Below, piece by piece: positions 33,815 to 41,969 of a stretch of DNA of 64,000 nt (the stretch's first letter is position 1; the number at the start of each line of letters is the position of its first letter). This DNA is from Paenibacillus tyrphae (GTDB lineage Bacteria; Bacillota; Bacilli; Paenibacillales; NBRC-103111). The stretch lies in NCBI RefSeq assembly GCF_027925525.1, contig NZ_BSDJ01000003.1, positions 1-64,000 on the forward strand. The letters run 5' to 3'. A program made the translations under genes and the position numbers. The notes below the pieces were generated by a model, which saw only the letters and a list, made by a program, of their open reading frames with translations, did not search any database and was not told the origin of the DNA.

Positions 33815-34045
33815 TTAGCGGACTGTAACTTATCCCACCGACGTTCTTGTTCGGGAAAGCTAAGGGCGAATTTTTTACCTTGCCCGCATGGGCTCAATCT
33901 TCGAAAAGCTTTGCGGCATAAAGGATTACATGACGCGGTATACAGAGCATCAACAAGCGGAGGGTTCTCCACCCGAAGATTGGCAGAGCTCGGCTATAGC
34001 GACGAGCAAGTTGAGAAACTGTTACGGAGCGATTGTTTTTTATAG
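33815..34045 (+). other. Possible decayed gene remnant
   Basis: No intact gene in 33764-34141. One frame stays open from the preceding terminator to a stop at 34043-34045. Its last part, GFSTRRLAELGYSDEQVEKL, looks like the C-terminus of a normal protein, but there is no start or ribosome binding site. It may be the tail of a lost gene. A second frame from ATG 33888 (59 codons) does not look coding. I could not name the family. Confidence 0.3.
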
Positions 34046-34071
34046 AGTAAACAAAACGGGAAACTAAGCCA

Positions 34072-34115
34072 AAAAACCACTTAGTCTGTAGTACCGATTG
34101 ACGTGGTGGTTTTTA
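34072..34115 (+). terminator. Terminator-like hairpin
   Basis: AAAAACCAC ... GTGGTGGTTTTT with a long loop (34072-34115). It could have ended the lost gene at 33.9 kb. Confidence 0.55.
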
Positions 34116-34141
34116 GCCCTTCTGTTCAATTTATTGATCAA

Positions 34142-34333
34142 CTATTTTCGTCCCCACAGTGCCATTGCAGTAATTTCTATTAAACCCACTACGATAAAAA
34201 CTATTGATCCTACCATAAGAGATGTTTGAAGATCTACGTTCAAAATGCTAGGCAAAATTGTGAATAAAATAATAAAATTCAAAATATTCCATGGCAGTCT
34301 TTTTTTTAAAAAATTAAGTAGTACTTGCTTCAT
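34142..34333 (-). CDS. Small two-helix membrane protein, AT-rich
   Basis: 63 residues. AAAGGGAG precedes the ATG. Two membrane segments: about 17-37 (LNFIILFTILPSILNVDL) and 40-60 (LMVGSIVFIVVGLIEITAMA). It ends WGRK. No family recognised. It is divergent from the secreted protein at 34514, and both are AT-rich in a GC-rich surrounding, so this could be an immunity or processing partner. That link rests on position alone. Confidence 0.5.
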   Translation of the reverse strand: MKQVLLNFLKKRLPWNILNFIILFTILPSILNVDLQTSLMVGSIVFIVVGLIEITAMALWGRK

Positions 34334-34513
34334 TGTATAATTTCTCCCTTTTAAGTTTGTTTAAATTTTACCATATTATCGAATTTCTTGCGCTATGCTA
34401 ACTAAAAAAATTTTATATATCTAGGTTTTAATTGAAAATATATCCTTATATTGATAATATTAATTTGTTGGAAGAAATATTCATTTATTTCTAAATAATA
34501 GGATGTTTTTGGG

Positions 34514-35179
34514 ATGAAAAAAATTATTGTCGCTTCGTCTTTATCTTTGGCTTTATTGGGAAGTCAGGTCGGCTCTGCTTTTGCTGCTCCTCCAGAAGTT
34601 ACTGTTCAAGCTGATCAGGCAATTTCACAACTTTCACAGGATTTTATCGATAAGGTTAATCCGTATGTAAAAATTGATTCTGCTAAACAGTTTTATTTGA
34701 CCAAAGAAGCAGATAAAATCTTAAGTAAAGCAGACATTCAGACAGCCAAAGAAGTAATCGAAAAGACGAATGCTTTTGTGAGAGAACATGCACAGGAGTT
34801 GTCTGTCTCCAGCAACGGTACATTAGTACCGACACAATTCGAACGTGCTGCTATCAATTTAGGTGATAATTTTTCTTTTGATATTGCTTGGTGGGGAACT
34901 CAGATTCACTTCTCTCATGAATTTGTTCAAAAATTTAAGGACAATGTTCTTTTATATACTGCATCTGTTGCAGGAACAATTGCTGCTATGCAAGCAACTA
35001 TGCTTTTCTTTTCGGTGACTCCTCCTGCTTGGTTTGCTTCTGCGGTGACCGCCGTTGCAGCAGCAGGAGCATGGATGCTTATAAACACAGACAAAGGAGC
35101 AGGCACTTACGTAGACTTTTATGGATGGTATGGAACTATTGGGATAACAGTCCCAGTTCCTATTTTCCACTCTTATTAA
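34514..35179 (+). CDS. Secreted protein with hydrophobic C-terminal region; bacteriocin-like (SdpC-type layout)
   Basis: 221 residues. Sec signal peptide with cleavage near residues 24-25 (GSAFA|APPEV). Residues 25-125 are helical and polar. A hydrophobic block at about 150-192 (YTASVAGTIAAMQATMLFF, then PAWFASAVTAVAAAGAWMLI) is followed by an aromatic/glycine tail (DFYGWYGTIGITVPVPIFHS). Signal peptide plus helical spacer plus buried hydrophobic toxin segment is the layout of SdpC-type sporulation-delaying toxins, but the cysteine pair of SDP is absent here. A small membrane protein is divergently encoded. Low GC suggests transfer. Function as a toxin is inference. Confidence 0.5.
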   Translation: MKKIIVASSLSLALLGSQVGSAFAAPPEVTVQADQAISQLSQDFIDKVNPYVKIDSAKQFYLTKEADKILSKADIQTAKEVIEKTNAFVREHAQELSVSSNGTLVPTQFERAAINLGDNFSFDIAWWGTQIHFSHEFVQKFKDNVLLYTASVAGTIAAMQATMLFFSVTPPAWFASAVTAVAAAGAWMLINTDKGAGTYVDFYGWYGTIGITVPVPIFHSY

Positions 35180-35218
35180 CTCTGGACGGCGATTTTGAAT
35201 TCGTGGAACAATGAAAAA

Positions 35219-35255
35219 AAACGGCTCTTATTCGCGGCAAGAGCCGTTTTTTTGT
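35219..35255 (+). terminator. Terminator after the 34.5-kb secreted-protein gene
   Basis: AACGGCTCTT/AAGAGCCGTT stem with loop ATTCGCGGC and a run of seven Ts. Confidence 0.92.
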
Positions 35256-35457
35256 TTTTCTTCGAATTTATTTTCGAGGTCCTTGGCTTCTCAAACGATA
35301 GGTATGGGTCCCCTGGTTCACCAGCTCTAGAACCCAAGCGACTACAGTACCAGGTTCCATTGGTATTTTTTACGGACCTCGTAGGGTAACACTTTTACGG
35401 GTATGGCTCTACGGGGCAGGGCACGGCCTACCCCCGAAGAGCCGCGGACCATTCCCA
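35256..35457. other. Intergenic segment with no supported gene
   Basis: Between the terminator and the SDR stop. A 30-codon minus-strand frame (MEPGTVVAWVLELVNQGTHT..., about 35265-35357) reads protein-like but has no ribosome binding site. I see no other signal. Confidence 0.3.
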
Positions 35458-36198
35458 TTACAGCGTCTGCCCGCTGTCCACCGTAATGATCTGGCCGGTC
35501 ATGGCCTCCTGCTCCAAGGTGGCGCAGATCATGCGAGCGATATCCTCGGGCGTGGAAATGCGCTGCAGCAATAGCTGTGGGGCCAGCCGCTTCATTTGCT
35601 CTTCCTTGCCGTCCCACCAACGGGTCGCGACGGCTCCGGGAACGATGCAGGAGACGCGGATATACGGCGCCAGAGCGCGTGCCAAAGATTTCGTCAGGCC
35701 GTGAACGGCCGCTTTCGATACGGCATACGGAAGCGAAGAGCCTAATCCGGTGATCCCGGCGATGCTGCCTACATTCACGATGGCTCCCTGCTTGTTGCTC
35801 TTCATGAAAGGAGCCACGGCTCTCGCGCAGAAAAACATCCCCTTCACATTGACGTTGTAAAGCTCGTCCCATACCTCGTCCGTCGCCGCTTCCAGATCCT
35901 CCATCGGAATATGCCGGGTGATTCCGGCATTATTCACGAGCAGGTCCACCGTCCCGAACTGCCGGACCGCCTGATCGACCATATGCCGCACCTCGCGGTC
36001 TTGGGAGACGTCGGCCCGGATCGCCACCGCTTGTCCGCCCATGTCCTTGATGCTCTGAACCGTTGTTTCCGCGTCGGCAGCAGATCGCGAATAATTGACG
36101 ATGACCGTCGTTCCTCGCTCAGCCAATGCAAGACAGGCCGCTCTGCCGATCCCCGTACCTCCGCCCGTTACAAGTGCTACTTTATTACGCAAATTCAT
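35458..36198 (-). CDS. SDR family oxidoreductase (FabG-like)
   Basis: 246 residues. Classical SDR: nucleotide loop TGGGTGIGR (residues 11-19), NNAG at about 91, catalytic Ser in VGSIAGITG, Tyr and Lys in YAVSKAAVH, and a C-terminal DSGQTL ending. Very close in pattern to 3-oxoacyl-ACP reductases and to sugar or polyol dehydrogenases. It is divergent from a LysR regulator, so it is probably an inducible dehydrogenase rather than the housekeeping FabG. Confidence 0.87.
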   Translation of the reverse strand: MNLRNKVALVTGGGTGIGRAACLALAERGTTVIVNYSRSAADAETTVQSIKDMGGQAVAIRADVSQDREVRHMVDQAVRQFGTVDLLVNNAGITRHIPMEDLEAATDEVWDELYNVNVKGMFFCARAVAPFMKSNKQGAIVNVGSIAGITGLGSSLPYAVSKAAVHGLTKSLARALAPYIRVSCIVPGAVATRWWDGKEEQMKRLAPQLLLQRISTPEDIARMICATLEQEAMTGQIITVDSGQTL

Positions 36199-36327
36199 TG
36201 AAAATGCCCTCCCTATCCTTCGTTGCTTACTATAAGGCGATTGTACGTCAGGAATCGCATTCTGTATAATTGAATTAAGCGAATGCAGAGTTCATAAAAA
36301 TTGAATTCAATAGCCCGAGGGATAAAA
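36199..36327. promoter_or_regulatory. Divergent SDR/LysR control region
   Basis: 129 bp between divergent starts. AT-rich with ATTGAATT repeated (36272-36279 and 36300-36307) and a TATAAT-like hexamer at 36265. LysR proteins usually bind T-N11-A motifs in such gaps; I do not see one clear operator. Confidence 0.4.
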
Positions 36328-37206
36328 ATGGACCTGAAAATGCTAAAAACGTTTCAGACGATTGTACAGCACGGCAGCTTCATCCGCGCCGCCGAACAAA
36401 TGAATTATGCCCAGTCTACCGTTACGATGCAGATGCAGAAGCTGGAATCCGACTTGGGCGTTCAATTGATCGAGCGCGGGAAGAAAATCCGGTTAACCGA
36501 GGCGGGGCGGCTGCTCTACGAACAAAGTTTGCCTCTCGTCAGAGACATGGAGCGGGTACAGCAAAATATGGCCGAGCTGCAATGGGGCATGGCGGGCAGC
36601 CTTCGTTTGGGCGTGACGGAACCGACGGCAAGCTACCGGCTGCCGGCCATTTTGAAGAAGTTTCTAAACCTCTATCCGAAGATTCGCATTGCGGTGGAAT
36701 TCGGAAGTACGCCGTCGCTGAGCGAGCGGCTGCTTCAAGGCGACATCGACTTGGCCCTTTGCTCGGCGCCGGATTTGGGAACCGAGCTCTACTTCGAGCC
36801 TTTGTTCAAAGAGCCGTTTCTCGTCTTGATGCCCGAAGACCACCCGCTGACGAAGCAGGAGGTCGTCGAACCGGATCAGATCCGGGAGCATCCGCTGCTC
36901 ATCACCTCAAGCACTTGTCCGTATCGGCGTAAGCTTGAGATGGTCATGCAGGATTCCGGGGGCATGCCGTTAAACACGATGGAAATCGGCAGCATGACGG
37001 CCTTGAAATATTATGTCGCCGGCGGATTGGGCATTGCGCTTGTACCAAAGATTACCGTAGATTCGCTGCCGGAAGGAACGACGGCCCGGGCCATAAGCGG
37101 CGAACTCATCGAGATGACCTTCGGCTTGCTCTGCAAAACGTCGGAGGTTCCTTTGAAGCTGGCGGGGGCGAAGCTGTATCAATTTCTCAAGCAAGAGCTC
37201 CGGTAA
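36328..37206 (+). CDS. LysR family transcriptional regulator
   Basis: 292 residues from ATG 36328 with GAGGG spaced 8. The N-terminal winged HTH reads MLKTFQTIVQHGSFIRAAEQ, then MNYAQSTVTMQMQKLESDLG. The C-terminal two-lobe effector domain starts near SLRLGVTEPTASYRLPAILK, with IDLALCSAP and GGLGIALVPKIT. It is divergent from the SDR and likely controls it in response to a substrate. Close wording to the CysL/YwqM type of LysR. Confidence 0.9.
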   Translation: MDLKMLKTFQTIVQHGSFIRAAEQMNYAQSTVTMQMQKLESDLGVQLIERGKKIRLTEAGRLLYEQSLPLVRDMERVQQNMAELQWGMAGSLRLGVTEPTASYRLPAILKKFLNLYPKIRIAVEFGSTPSLSERLLQGDIDLALCSAPDLGTELYFEPLFKEPFLVLMPEDHPLTKQEVVEPDQIREHPLLITSSTCPYRRKLEMVMQDSGGMPLNTMEIGSMTALKYYVAGGLGIALVPKITVDSLPEGTTARAISGELIEMTFGLLCKTSEVPLKLAGAKLYQFLKQELR

Positions 37207-37214
37207 AACAAAAC

Positions 37215-37245
37215 AAGCCCCCGCCGCAAAAAGGCAGGAGCTTTC
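37215..37245. terminator. Terminator between LysR and coat protein genes
   Basis: AGCCCCCGCC/GGCAGGAGCT-type imperfect stem (37215-37241) serving convergent genes. Confidence 0.6.
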
Positions 37246-37250
37246 TTAAT

Positions 37251-37598
37251 TCACTGATAAGGGAACTGCGACGAATACCCGCTGAATTGCTGCTGCGCTT
37301 GCTGAACCTTCTGCTGCTCCTCGGCCTCCAGCTTATACCATCCGTTTTGAAACATCAGGTTAAACAGCTCGCGGGCGCTTTGATGCGTTTCCGTCAAAAT
37401 CTGGAGCATATCGGTATGAAGCTGCTCGTGGCTGGCCTCGCGGACGGCTACGTTGAAGTTGTCGGTTAACAATTTGCATGTGGCCAGTCCGTCGTTGAGG
37501 AAGTCGCGGTCGTTCATCTCCGGTCCTTTGACCTGCGGCAGCTGTCCGCTTTGCGGATTGGCGATTTCATTAGGGTTCTGGGCTTGCTGGCCTGGCAT
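37251..37598 (-). CDS. CotF-like spore coat protein
   Basis: 115 residues from ATG 37598: the AAGGAGG lies directly before the alternative ATG at 37607, so the next ATG is the correctly spaced one. The helical CotF domain is at about 25-95: MNDRDFLNDGLATCKLLTDN, then VREASHEQLHTDMLQILTET, HQSARELFNLMFQNGWYKLE. The QQ-rich tails are typical. A coat component made in the mother cell late in sporulation. It is followed by a second coat-like gene on the same strand. Confidence 0.8.
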   Translation of the reverse strand: MPGQQAQNPNEIANPQSGQLPQVKGPEMNDRDFLNDGLATCKLLTDNFNVAVREASHEQLHTDMLQILTETHQSARELFNLMFQNGWYKLEAEEQQKVQQAQQQFSGYSSQFPYQ

Positions 37599-37622
37599 CG
37601 GCTGCATCCTCCTTCCTTGGAA

Positions 37623-37931
37623 TTATTGGGACGCCTGCTGCGCCTGCTGCGACGGACGGGGCAGGCTAGCCATAGCGGCGTTGTTGTCTACTTGCAGATG
37701 CGTAAGCAGCTTTTCATAGTGGCGCTGATGCATCTGTCCGGCTTTGTCGAGCGCCTGCTTGATTTGCGGATTGGTCGCCTGCTGGGCAAAAAAATGAAAT
37801 TTCTTAAAAGCCGACAGCTCCCAAGACAGCGCATCCTTCAGGTAGAGCAAATCTTTCGTGGTAATCACACGCGGCGGAACGGGAATCGGCGGCTGCGTCT
37901 GCTGAGCGGGAGGGGTCATCGTCGCTGGCAT
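37623..37931 (-). CDS. Spore coat-type protein, ferritin-like helix pair
   Basis: 102 residues: a proline/glutamine-rich lead (AQQTQPPIPVPPR), then a helical domain ITTKDLLYLKDALSWELSAF, HFFAQQATNPQIKQALDKAG, QMHQRHYEKLLTHL with regularly spaced His and Glu. It belongs to the same CotF-like or DUF2680-like helical class used in spore coats and is 24 bases upstream of the CotF-like gene. The two are probably co-transcribed from a late sporulation promoter, which I do not identify. Confidence 0.7.
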   Translation of the reverse strand: MPATMTPPAQQTQPPIPVPPRVITTKDLLYLKDALSWELSAFKKFHFFAQQATNPQIKQALDKAGQMHQRHYEKLLTHLQVDNNAAMASLPRPSQQAQQASQ

Positions 37932-38024
37932 AAACTTGCTCCTTTACTGGAAAATTGGCGTACGTGGTATAGAATGAACCATTCTGGACGAAATATGCTT
38001 GGCGGAAAATGGAGAAGAGGTACA

Positions 38025-38062
38025 GCCTTACAGGATCGAATCGATCCCGTAGGGCTTTTTTT
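38025..38062 (+). terminator. Orphan plus-strand terminator
   Basis: AGCCTTACAGGATCG/CGATCCCGTAGGGCT hairpin followed by TTTTTTT. It points right, but the genes on its left are on the minus strand, so no coding transcript is known to end here. Confidence 0.75.
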
Positions 38063-38127
38063 AACCAATGGAAAATTTTTGTGTCACCTTAACTCACATT
38101 GGTAGTCAAAAAAGCTGTGAAAAACGA

Positions 38128-38155
38128 TTGATTTTTTAAGAAAAGTGAGTATAAT
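38128..38155 (+). promoter_or_regulatory. Probable promoter of the peptide-import operon
   Basis: TTGATT (38128-38133), 16-bp spacer, TATAAT (38150-38155). It is 210 bases upstream of the first permease gene. Confidence 0.6.
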
Positions 38156-38188
38156 CGAAATTAACAAAAAATTTAAAAAAGAACCACT

Positions 38189-38205
38189 GTACCGATAATC
38201 GGTAC
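38189..38205 (+). promoter_or_regulatory. Perfect 17-bp palindrome, likely IclR-family operator
   Basis: GTACCGAT-A-ATCGGTAC, centred about 40 bases after the -10 box. The only regulator gene in this operon is an IclR protein (45255), and IclR proteins bind palindromes of about this length. The assignment is inferred. Confidence 0.65.
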
Positions 38206-38277
38206 AAAGAAGGGAGAGGTCTTATAAGCTTCCATCATCTTGGAGCCCGGAAGTGACGCGGGAAGGACCTATTTGGG

Positions 38278-38376
38278 ATGAACGGACGACGCTACATGAA
38301 CATCTCCTTCCATGCACACAATAGCTACGATGCCGTTACTTATTTTTACAAAAAGGGGGTAAGAGATGGTGGTTAA
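38278..38376 (+). CDS. Possible 32-codon leader ORF
   Basis: ATG 38278 with GGAAGGA (38261-38267). The frame begins MNGRRYMNISFHAHNSYDAV and ends overlapping the permease start by 11 bases. Could be a coupled leader or chance. It does not resemble any peptide I know. Confidence 0.3.
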   Translation: MNGRRYMNISFHAHNSYDAVTYFYKKGVRDGG

Positions 38377-39379
38377 CTACATCCTTCGGCGAATCGTGTT
38401 TATGATTCCGGGGCTGATCGGGATTGCACTGATTACGTTTATTATCTCGCGAGTCCTGCCCGGCGACCCGGCGGTGATGCTGGCAGGCGAACAAGCCCCT
38501 CCGGCTGTAGTCGAGAAAATTCGTCAAGAGATGGGGCTGAACAATCCGCTCTACGTACAATTTGTCGATTACGTCAAGCAGCTGCTGCAAGGGGATTTCG
38601 GACTGGCCTGGCATACGGGCAATACGGTGCTCGGCGATTTTGCCACGCGCTTCCCCGCTACGCTGGAGCTGACCATTGCGAGCTTTATCATTGCCGTCCT
38701 CGTCGCTGTTCCCGTCGGAATTATCGCCGCTACAAAGAAAGAATCGGTCGTCGACCACATTTCGCGTATTTTCTCGCTCATCGGGGCCTGTGTTCCCGTC
38801 TTCTGGCTCGGATTGATCCTCATCTCCATTTTTTATTCCAAATTAGGCTGGGCCCCGGCGCCGCTGGGCCGCATCGGCGAAGACATTAACCCGCCTACGC
38901 ATGTTACCGGATTATACTTGCTCGACAGTCTGCTTTCAGGGGATTTCATTGCTTTTCAGAAAGCGCTGTCACATCTGATTCTGCCTGCCATCTGTCTCAG
39001 TACGGGCACCATGGCGATTATCGCCCGCATGATGCGCTCCAGCATGCTGGAAGTGATCGGACAGGACTTTATCCGCACGGCTCGGGCCAAAGGGATTTAC
39101 GAGCTCACCGTCATTCTGAAGCACGCCCTCGTGAACGCGTTAATTCCTACTTTGACCGTACTCGGCTTGCAGTTCGGCTATCTGCTGGGCGGCGCGGTCA
39201 TTACCGAAACGATCTTCGCCTGGCCGGGGATCGGCGGCTATGTGACCGAATCGATCCTGGCTACCGACTATGCGCCTATTCAGGCATTTACTCTGATCAG
39301 CGCTATTCTGTACAGCGTTATCAATTTGGCGGTGGACCTGCTCTACGGATTCATTGATCCGAGAATTCGATACGAATAA
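38366..39379 (+). CDS. Dipeptide/oligopeptide ABC permease (DppB-like)
   Basis: 337 residues, AAGGGGGT before ATG. Six membrane helices, typical DppB start VNYILRRIVFMIPGLIGIAL, conserved NNPLYVQFVDYVKQLLQGDFG before the large loop, and ARAKGIYELTVILKHALVNA as the ATPase docking motif. First structural gene of a complete importer (DppB-C-A-D-F order with an M20 peptidase between A and D). Imports short peptides or related amides. Confidence 0.92.
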   Translation: MVVNYILRRIVFMIPGLIGIALITFIISRVLPGDPAVMLAGEQAPPAVVEKIRQEMGLNNPLYVQFVDYVKQLLQGDFGLAWHTGNTVLGDFATRFPATLELTIASFIIAVLVAVPVGIIAATKKESVVDHISRIFSLIGACVPVFWLGLILISIFYSKLGWAPAPLGRIGEDINPPTHVTGLYLLDSLLSGDFIAFQKALSHLILPAICLSTGTMAIIARMMRSSMLEVIGQDFIRTARAKGIYELTVILKHALVNALIPTLTVLGLQFGYLLGGAVITETIFAWPGIGGYVTESILATDYAPIQAFTLISAILYSVINLAVDLLYGFIDPRIRYE

Positions 39380-39405
39380 CCGCCGGGGAAAGGAGAGATC
39401 GACAC

Positions 39406-40305
39406 GTGAGTAAATTTACAGCTTCCATTCCGGCTGCCAAGGCGAAGACGCGGGAAGGCAGCAAGGCGGCGGCGACGTTCAGGCTGCTGCTTCGCAACCG
39501 GCTGGCCGTGATCGGCCTTGCGTTTATTGTCATCTGGTCCGTATTGGCTCTGCTTGCGCCGGCTATCGCTCCGTACGGGCCGAACGAGACGAATACGGCG
39601 GTCAAGCTTCAGGCTCCGAGCGCGGCGCATTGGTTCGGGACGGACAATTTCGGCCGGGACATCCTTAGTCGGGTGCTCTACGGAGCGCAAATTACGATTT
39701 GGTCCGGCCTGATCGCCGTGGGCATTTCCTTCTGCGTCGGCGTTCCGCTGGGCGGGATCGCCGCTTATTACGGCGGGATGCTCGGCAACATCATCATGCG
39801 GATCATGGACATGCTGCTCGCATTTCCTTCCTTGGTGCTGGCGATGGCAATCGCCGCTTCCATGGGACCGGGACTGACCAGCGCGATGATTGCCGTCGGT
39901 ATCGTCGGCGTCCCCGAATTCGCGCGGTTGATGCACGGGCAGACGATTTCTCTGCGGGAGAAAGAGTTCGTCGAAGCGGGACGGGCCATCGGCTTGAAGG
40001 ACTCCGTCATTTTGTTCCGGCATATTTTTCCCAACGCCTTGGCTCCGCTTATGGTGCGGGTGACGCTCGGCATGGGCTTCGCGATTCTGACGGCGGCCAG
40101 CCTGAACTTCCTCGGGCTTGGGGTCAAGCCGCCGACGGCGGAATGGGGCGCCATGATCTCCGAAGGCCGCGGCTACATTATTTCCGGCGACTGGTGGATC
40201 GTTACTTTTCCGGGACTGGCCATCGCCACCTCAATTCTCGGTTTCAACTTGCTTGGCGACGGTCTGCGCGACGTGCTGGACCCGCGGCTTCGCTCAAGCA
40301 AATAA
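39406..40305 (+). CDS. Dipeptide/oligopeptide ABC permease (DppC-like)
   Basis: 299 residues, GTG start with AAAGGAGAG. N-terminal helix with LLLRNRLAVIGLAFIVIWSV, then HWFGTDNFGRDILSRVLYGA (the DppC/OppC signature), and the docking loop EFVEAGRAIGLKDSVILFRH. Six membrane helices. Partner of the DppB-like subunit 26 bases upstream. Confidence 0.92.
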   Translation: MSKFTASIPAAKAKTREGSKAAATFRLLLRNRLAVIGLAFIVIWSVLALLAPAIAPYGPNETNTAVKLQAPSAAHWFGTDNFGRDILSRVLYGAQITIWSGLIAVGISFCVGVPLGGIAAYYGGMLGNIIMRIMDMLLAFPSLVLAMAIAASMGPGLTSAMIAVGIVGVPEFARLMHGQTISLREKEFVEAGRAIGLKDSVILFRHIFPNALAPLMVRVTLGMGFAILTAASLNFLGLGVKPPTAEWGAMISEGRGYIISGDWWIVTFPGLAIATSILGFNLLGDGLRDVLDPRLRSSK

Positions 40306-40349
40306 CTTGATATGCTGGACCATCTGACAACTTTGAGGGGGAAGAACAC

Positions 40350-41939
40350 ATGAAGAAGCACCAATGGTTAGCCGGACTTGCCGCGAGCGCATTGCTTTTG
40401 ACGGCCGTGGGCTGCAGCCCGAATGCGAACCAGAAGCCCGACGCCTCCGCCGCGCCGGAGCAAAGCAAGAAGGACAAGATCATCACGATCGCCTATTCGG
40501 ATGGCGGCACCACCATGGACCCGGCCGAAGCGAGCGATCTGACCTCCGACACGCTGGTCGTCGCCGCGTACGATCAATTGGTGACGTACGGGGTCAAAAC
40601 CGTGGACGGCGGGCAGGTGGCGAAGACCGACGAGATCAAGCCGATGCTGGCCAAAAGCTGGACCGTATCCGATGACAAGCTGACCTACACCTTCAAGCTA
40701 CAGGAGAACGCCAAGTTCCAGAGCGGGAATCCGGTAACGGCGGATTCGGTCGCCTTCTCGCTTGATCATCTGAAAAACTCCAAAGCGGGCAGCTTCCTCT
40801 ACCAATTGTCCGGCATTAAAGCTTACACCGTGAAAGACGCGCAGACGATCAGCATTCAGCTGGAAAAGGAAAACCATACGTTCCTGCAAATGCTGGCGCT
40901 TTATAACTTCTCCGTTCTGGACGAGAAAGTGATCAAAGAGAAGGGCAACGACTTCTTGGCCAAAAATGCAGCCGGCTCCGGTCCGTTTGCCATCGAGAAG
41001 TGGGACCCGGCCTCGGAAGCCGTCATGACGGCGAACAAAAACTACTGGCAGGGCGCTCCGCAGGTGGACAAAGTGACGATGAAGTTTTTGAAGGAAGCTT
41101 CCAACCGGGTCATGCTGCTCGGCAAAGGCGATGTCGACCTCGCGATCGAGATTCCTCCGAAGGACGTCGCCGATCTGAAAAACAACGCCAACCTGACGGT
41201 CAAGTCCGATGCGAGCAACCGGATTCTGTATTTTGCGCTCAATACGACCAAGAAGCCGTTCGACAACGTGAAAGTCAGACAAGCGCTTGCTTACGCCGTT
41301 CCTTACGATCAATTGGTGCACGACGTTATGTACGATCAGGCCAAGCAGCTGAAAAGCGCGGTACCTAGCAACACGCCGGGGTACTCCGATTCCGGATTTA
41401 TTTATAAGCACGACTTGGACAAAGCAAAGCAGCTGCTGAAAGAAGCCGGCTACGAGAACGGGCTCAGCTTCGACCTCACGCTTGGATCGGGCTTCCAGGA
41501 CTGGGAGGATGACGCCGTCCTGATGCAGGCCGAATTCGCCAAAATCGGCGTGACGATGAACATCCAAAAGGTCGCGCGCGCCCAATTCCTGCAAATGCAA
41601 AGAGAGCGCAACCTGACGGCGTATATCTCCAAATGGACGTCCTTCGTCAACGATCCGAGCTACCATCTGGGCTTCCTGCTGTACGGAAAAGGCACCTCGA
41701 ACTACGGAAACTACAAGAACGCGAAGGTTGACGAGCTGTGGGAAAAAGCCAACAACGAGCCGGATCAAACGAAGCGCAACGAGATGTACAAGCAAGCGCA
41801 GGAGCTGATTACGGCGGACGCGCCTTGGCTGTACCTGTACGAATACAACCGCATTGTGGGGATGAACAAAAACCTGAAGGGCTACGTGTACTACCCGGAT
41901 GAAATTCTCCGCTTCTATCCGATGAGCAAGGGGCAGTAA
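40350..41939 (+). CDS. Peptide-binding lipoprotein (family 5 solute-binding, DppA/OppA-like)
   Basis: 529 residues. Signal peptide with lipobox LTAVGC (Cys22). Family-5 binding protein order: ITIAYSDGGTTMDPAEASDL, then LTYTFKLQENAKFQSGNPVT, NRILYFALNTTKKPFDNVKV, RQALAYAVPYDQLVHDV. Binds the imported ligand at the cell surface. Length and layout match DppA/NikA-like proteins; ligand not readable. Confidence 0.92.
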   Translation: MKKHQWLAGLAASALLLTAVGCSPNANQKPDASAAPEQSKKDKIITIAYSDGGTTMDPAEASDLTSDTLVVAAYDQLVTYGVKTVDGGQVAKTDEIKPMLAKSWTVSDDKLTYTFKLQENAKFQSGNPVTADSVAFSLDHLKNSKAGSFLYQLSGIKAYTVKDAQTISIQLEKENHTFLQMLALYNFSVLDEKVIKEKGNDFLAKNAAGSGPFAIEKWDPASEAVMTANKNYWQGAPQVDKVTMKFLKEASNRVMLLGKGDVDLAIEIPPKDVADLKNNANLTVKSDASNRILYFALNTTKKPFDNVKVRQALAYAVPYDQLVHDVMYDQAKQLKSAVPSNTPGYSDSGFIYKHDLDKAKQLLKEAGYENGLSFDLTLGSGFQDWEDDAVLMQAEFAKIGVTMNIQKVARAQFLQMQRERNLTAYISKWTSFVNDPSYHLGFLLYGKGTSNYGNYKNAKVDELWEKANNEPDQTKRNEMYKQAQELITADAPWLYLYEYNRIVGMNKNLKGYVYYPDEILRFYPMSKGQ

Positions 41940-41969
41940 CAGTTCCAGGCAGAAGGGAAGGCTAAAGCG

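Noticed and set aside
38206-38365. T-box or other riboswitch before the peptide-import operon
   Set aside because: The leader lacks the conserved T-box sequence and I could not find a riboswitch fold; only a promoter, a palindrome and a possible leader ORF are visible.
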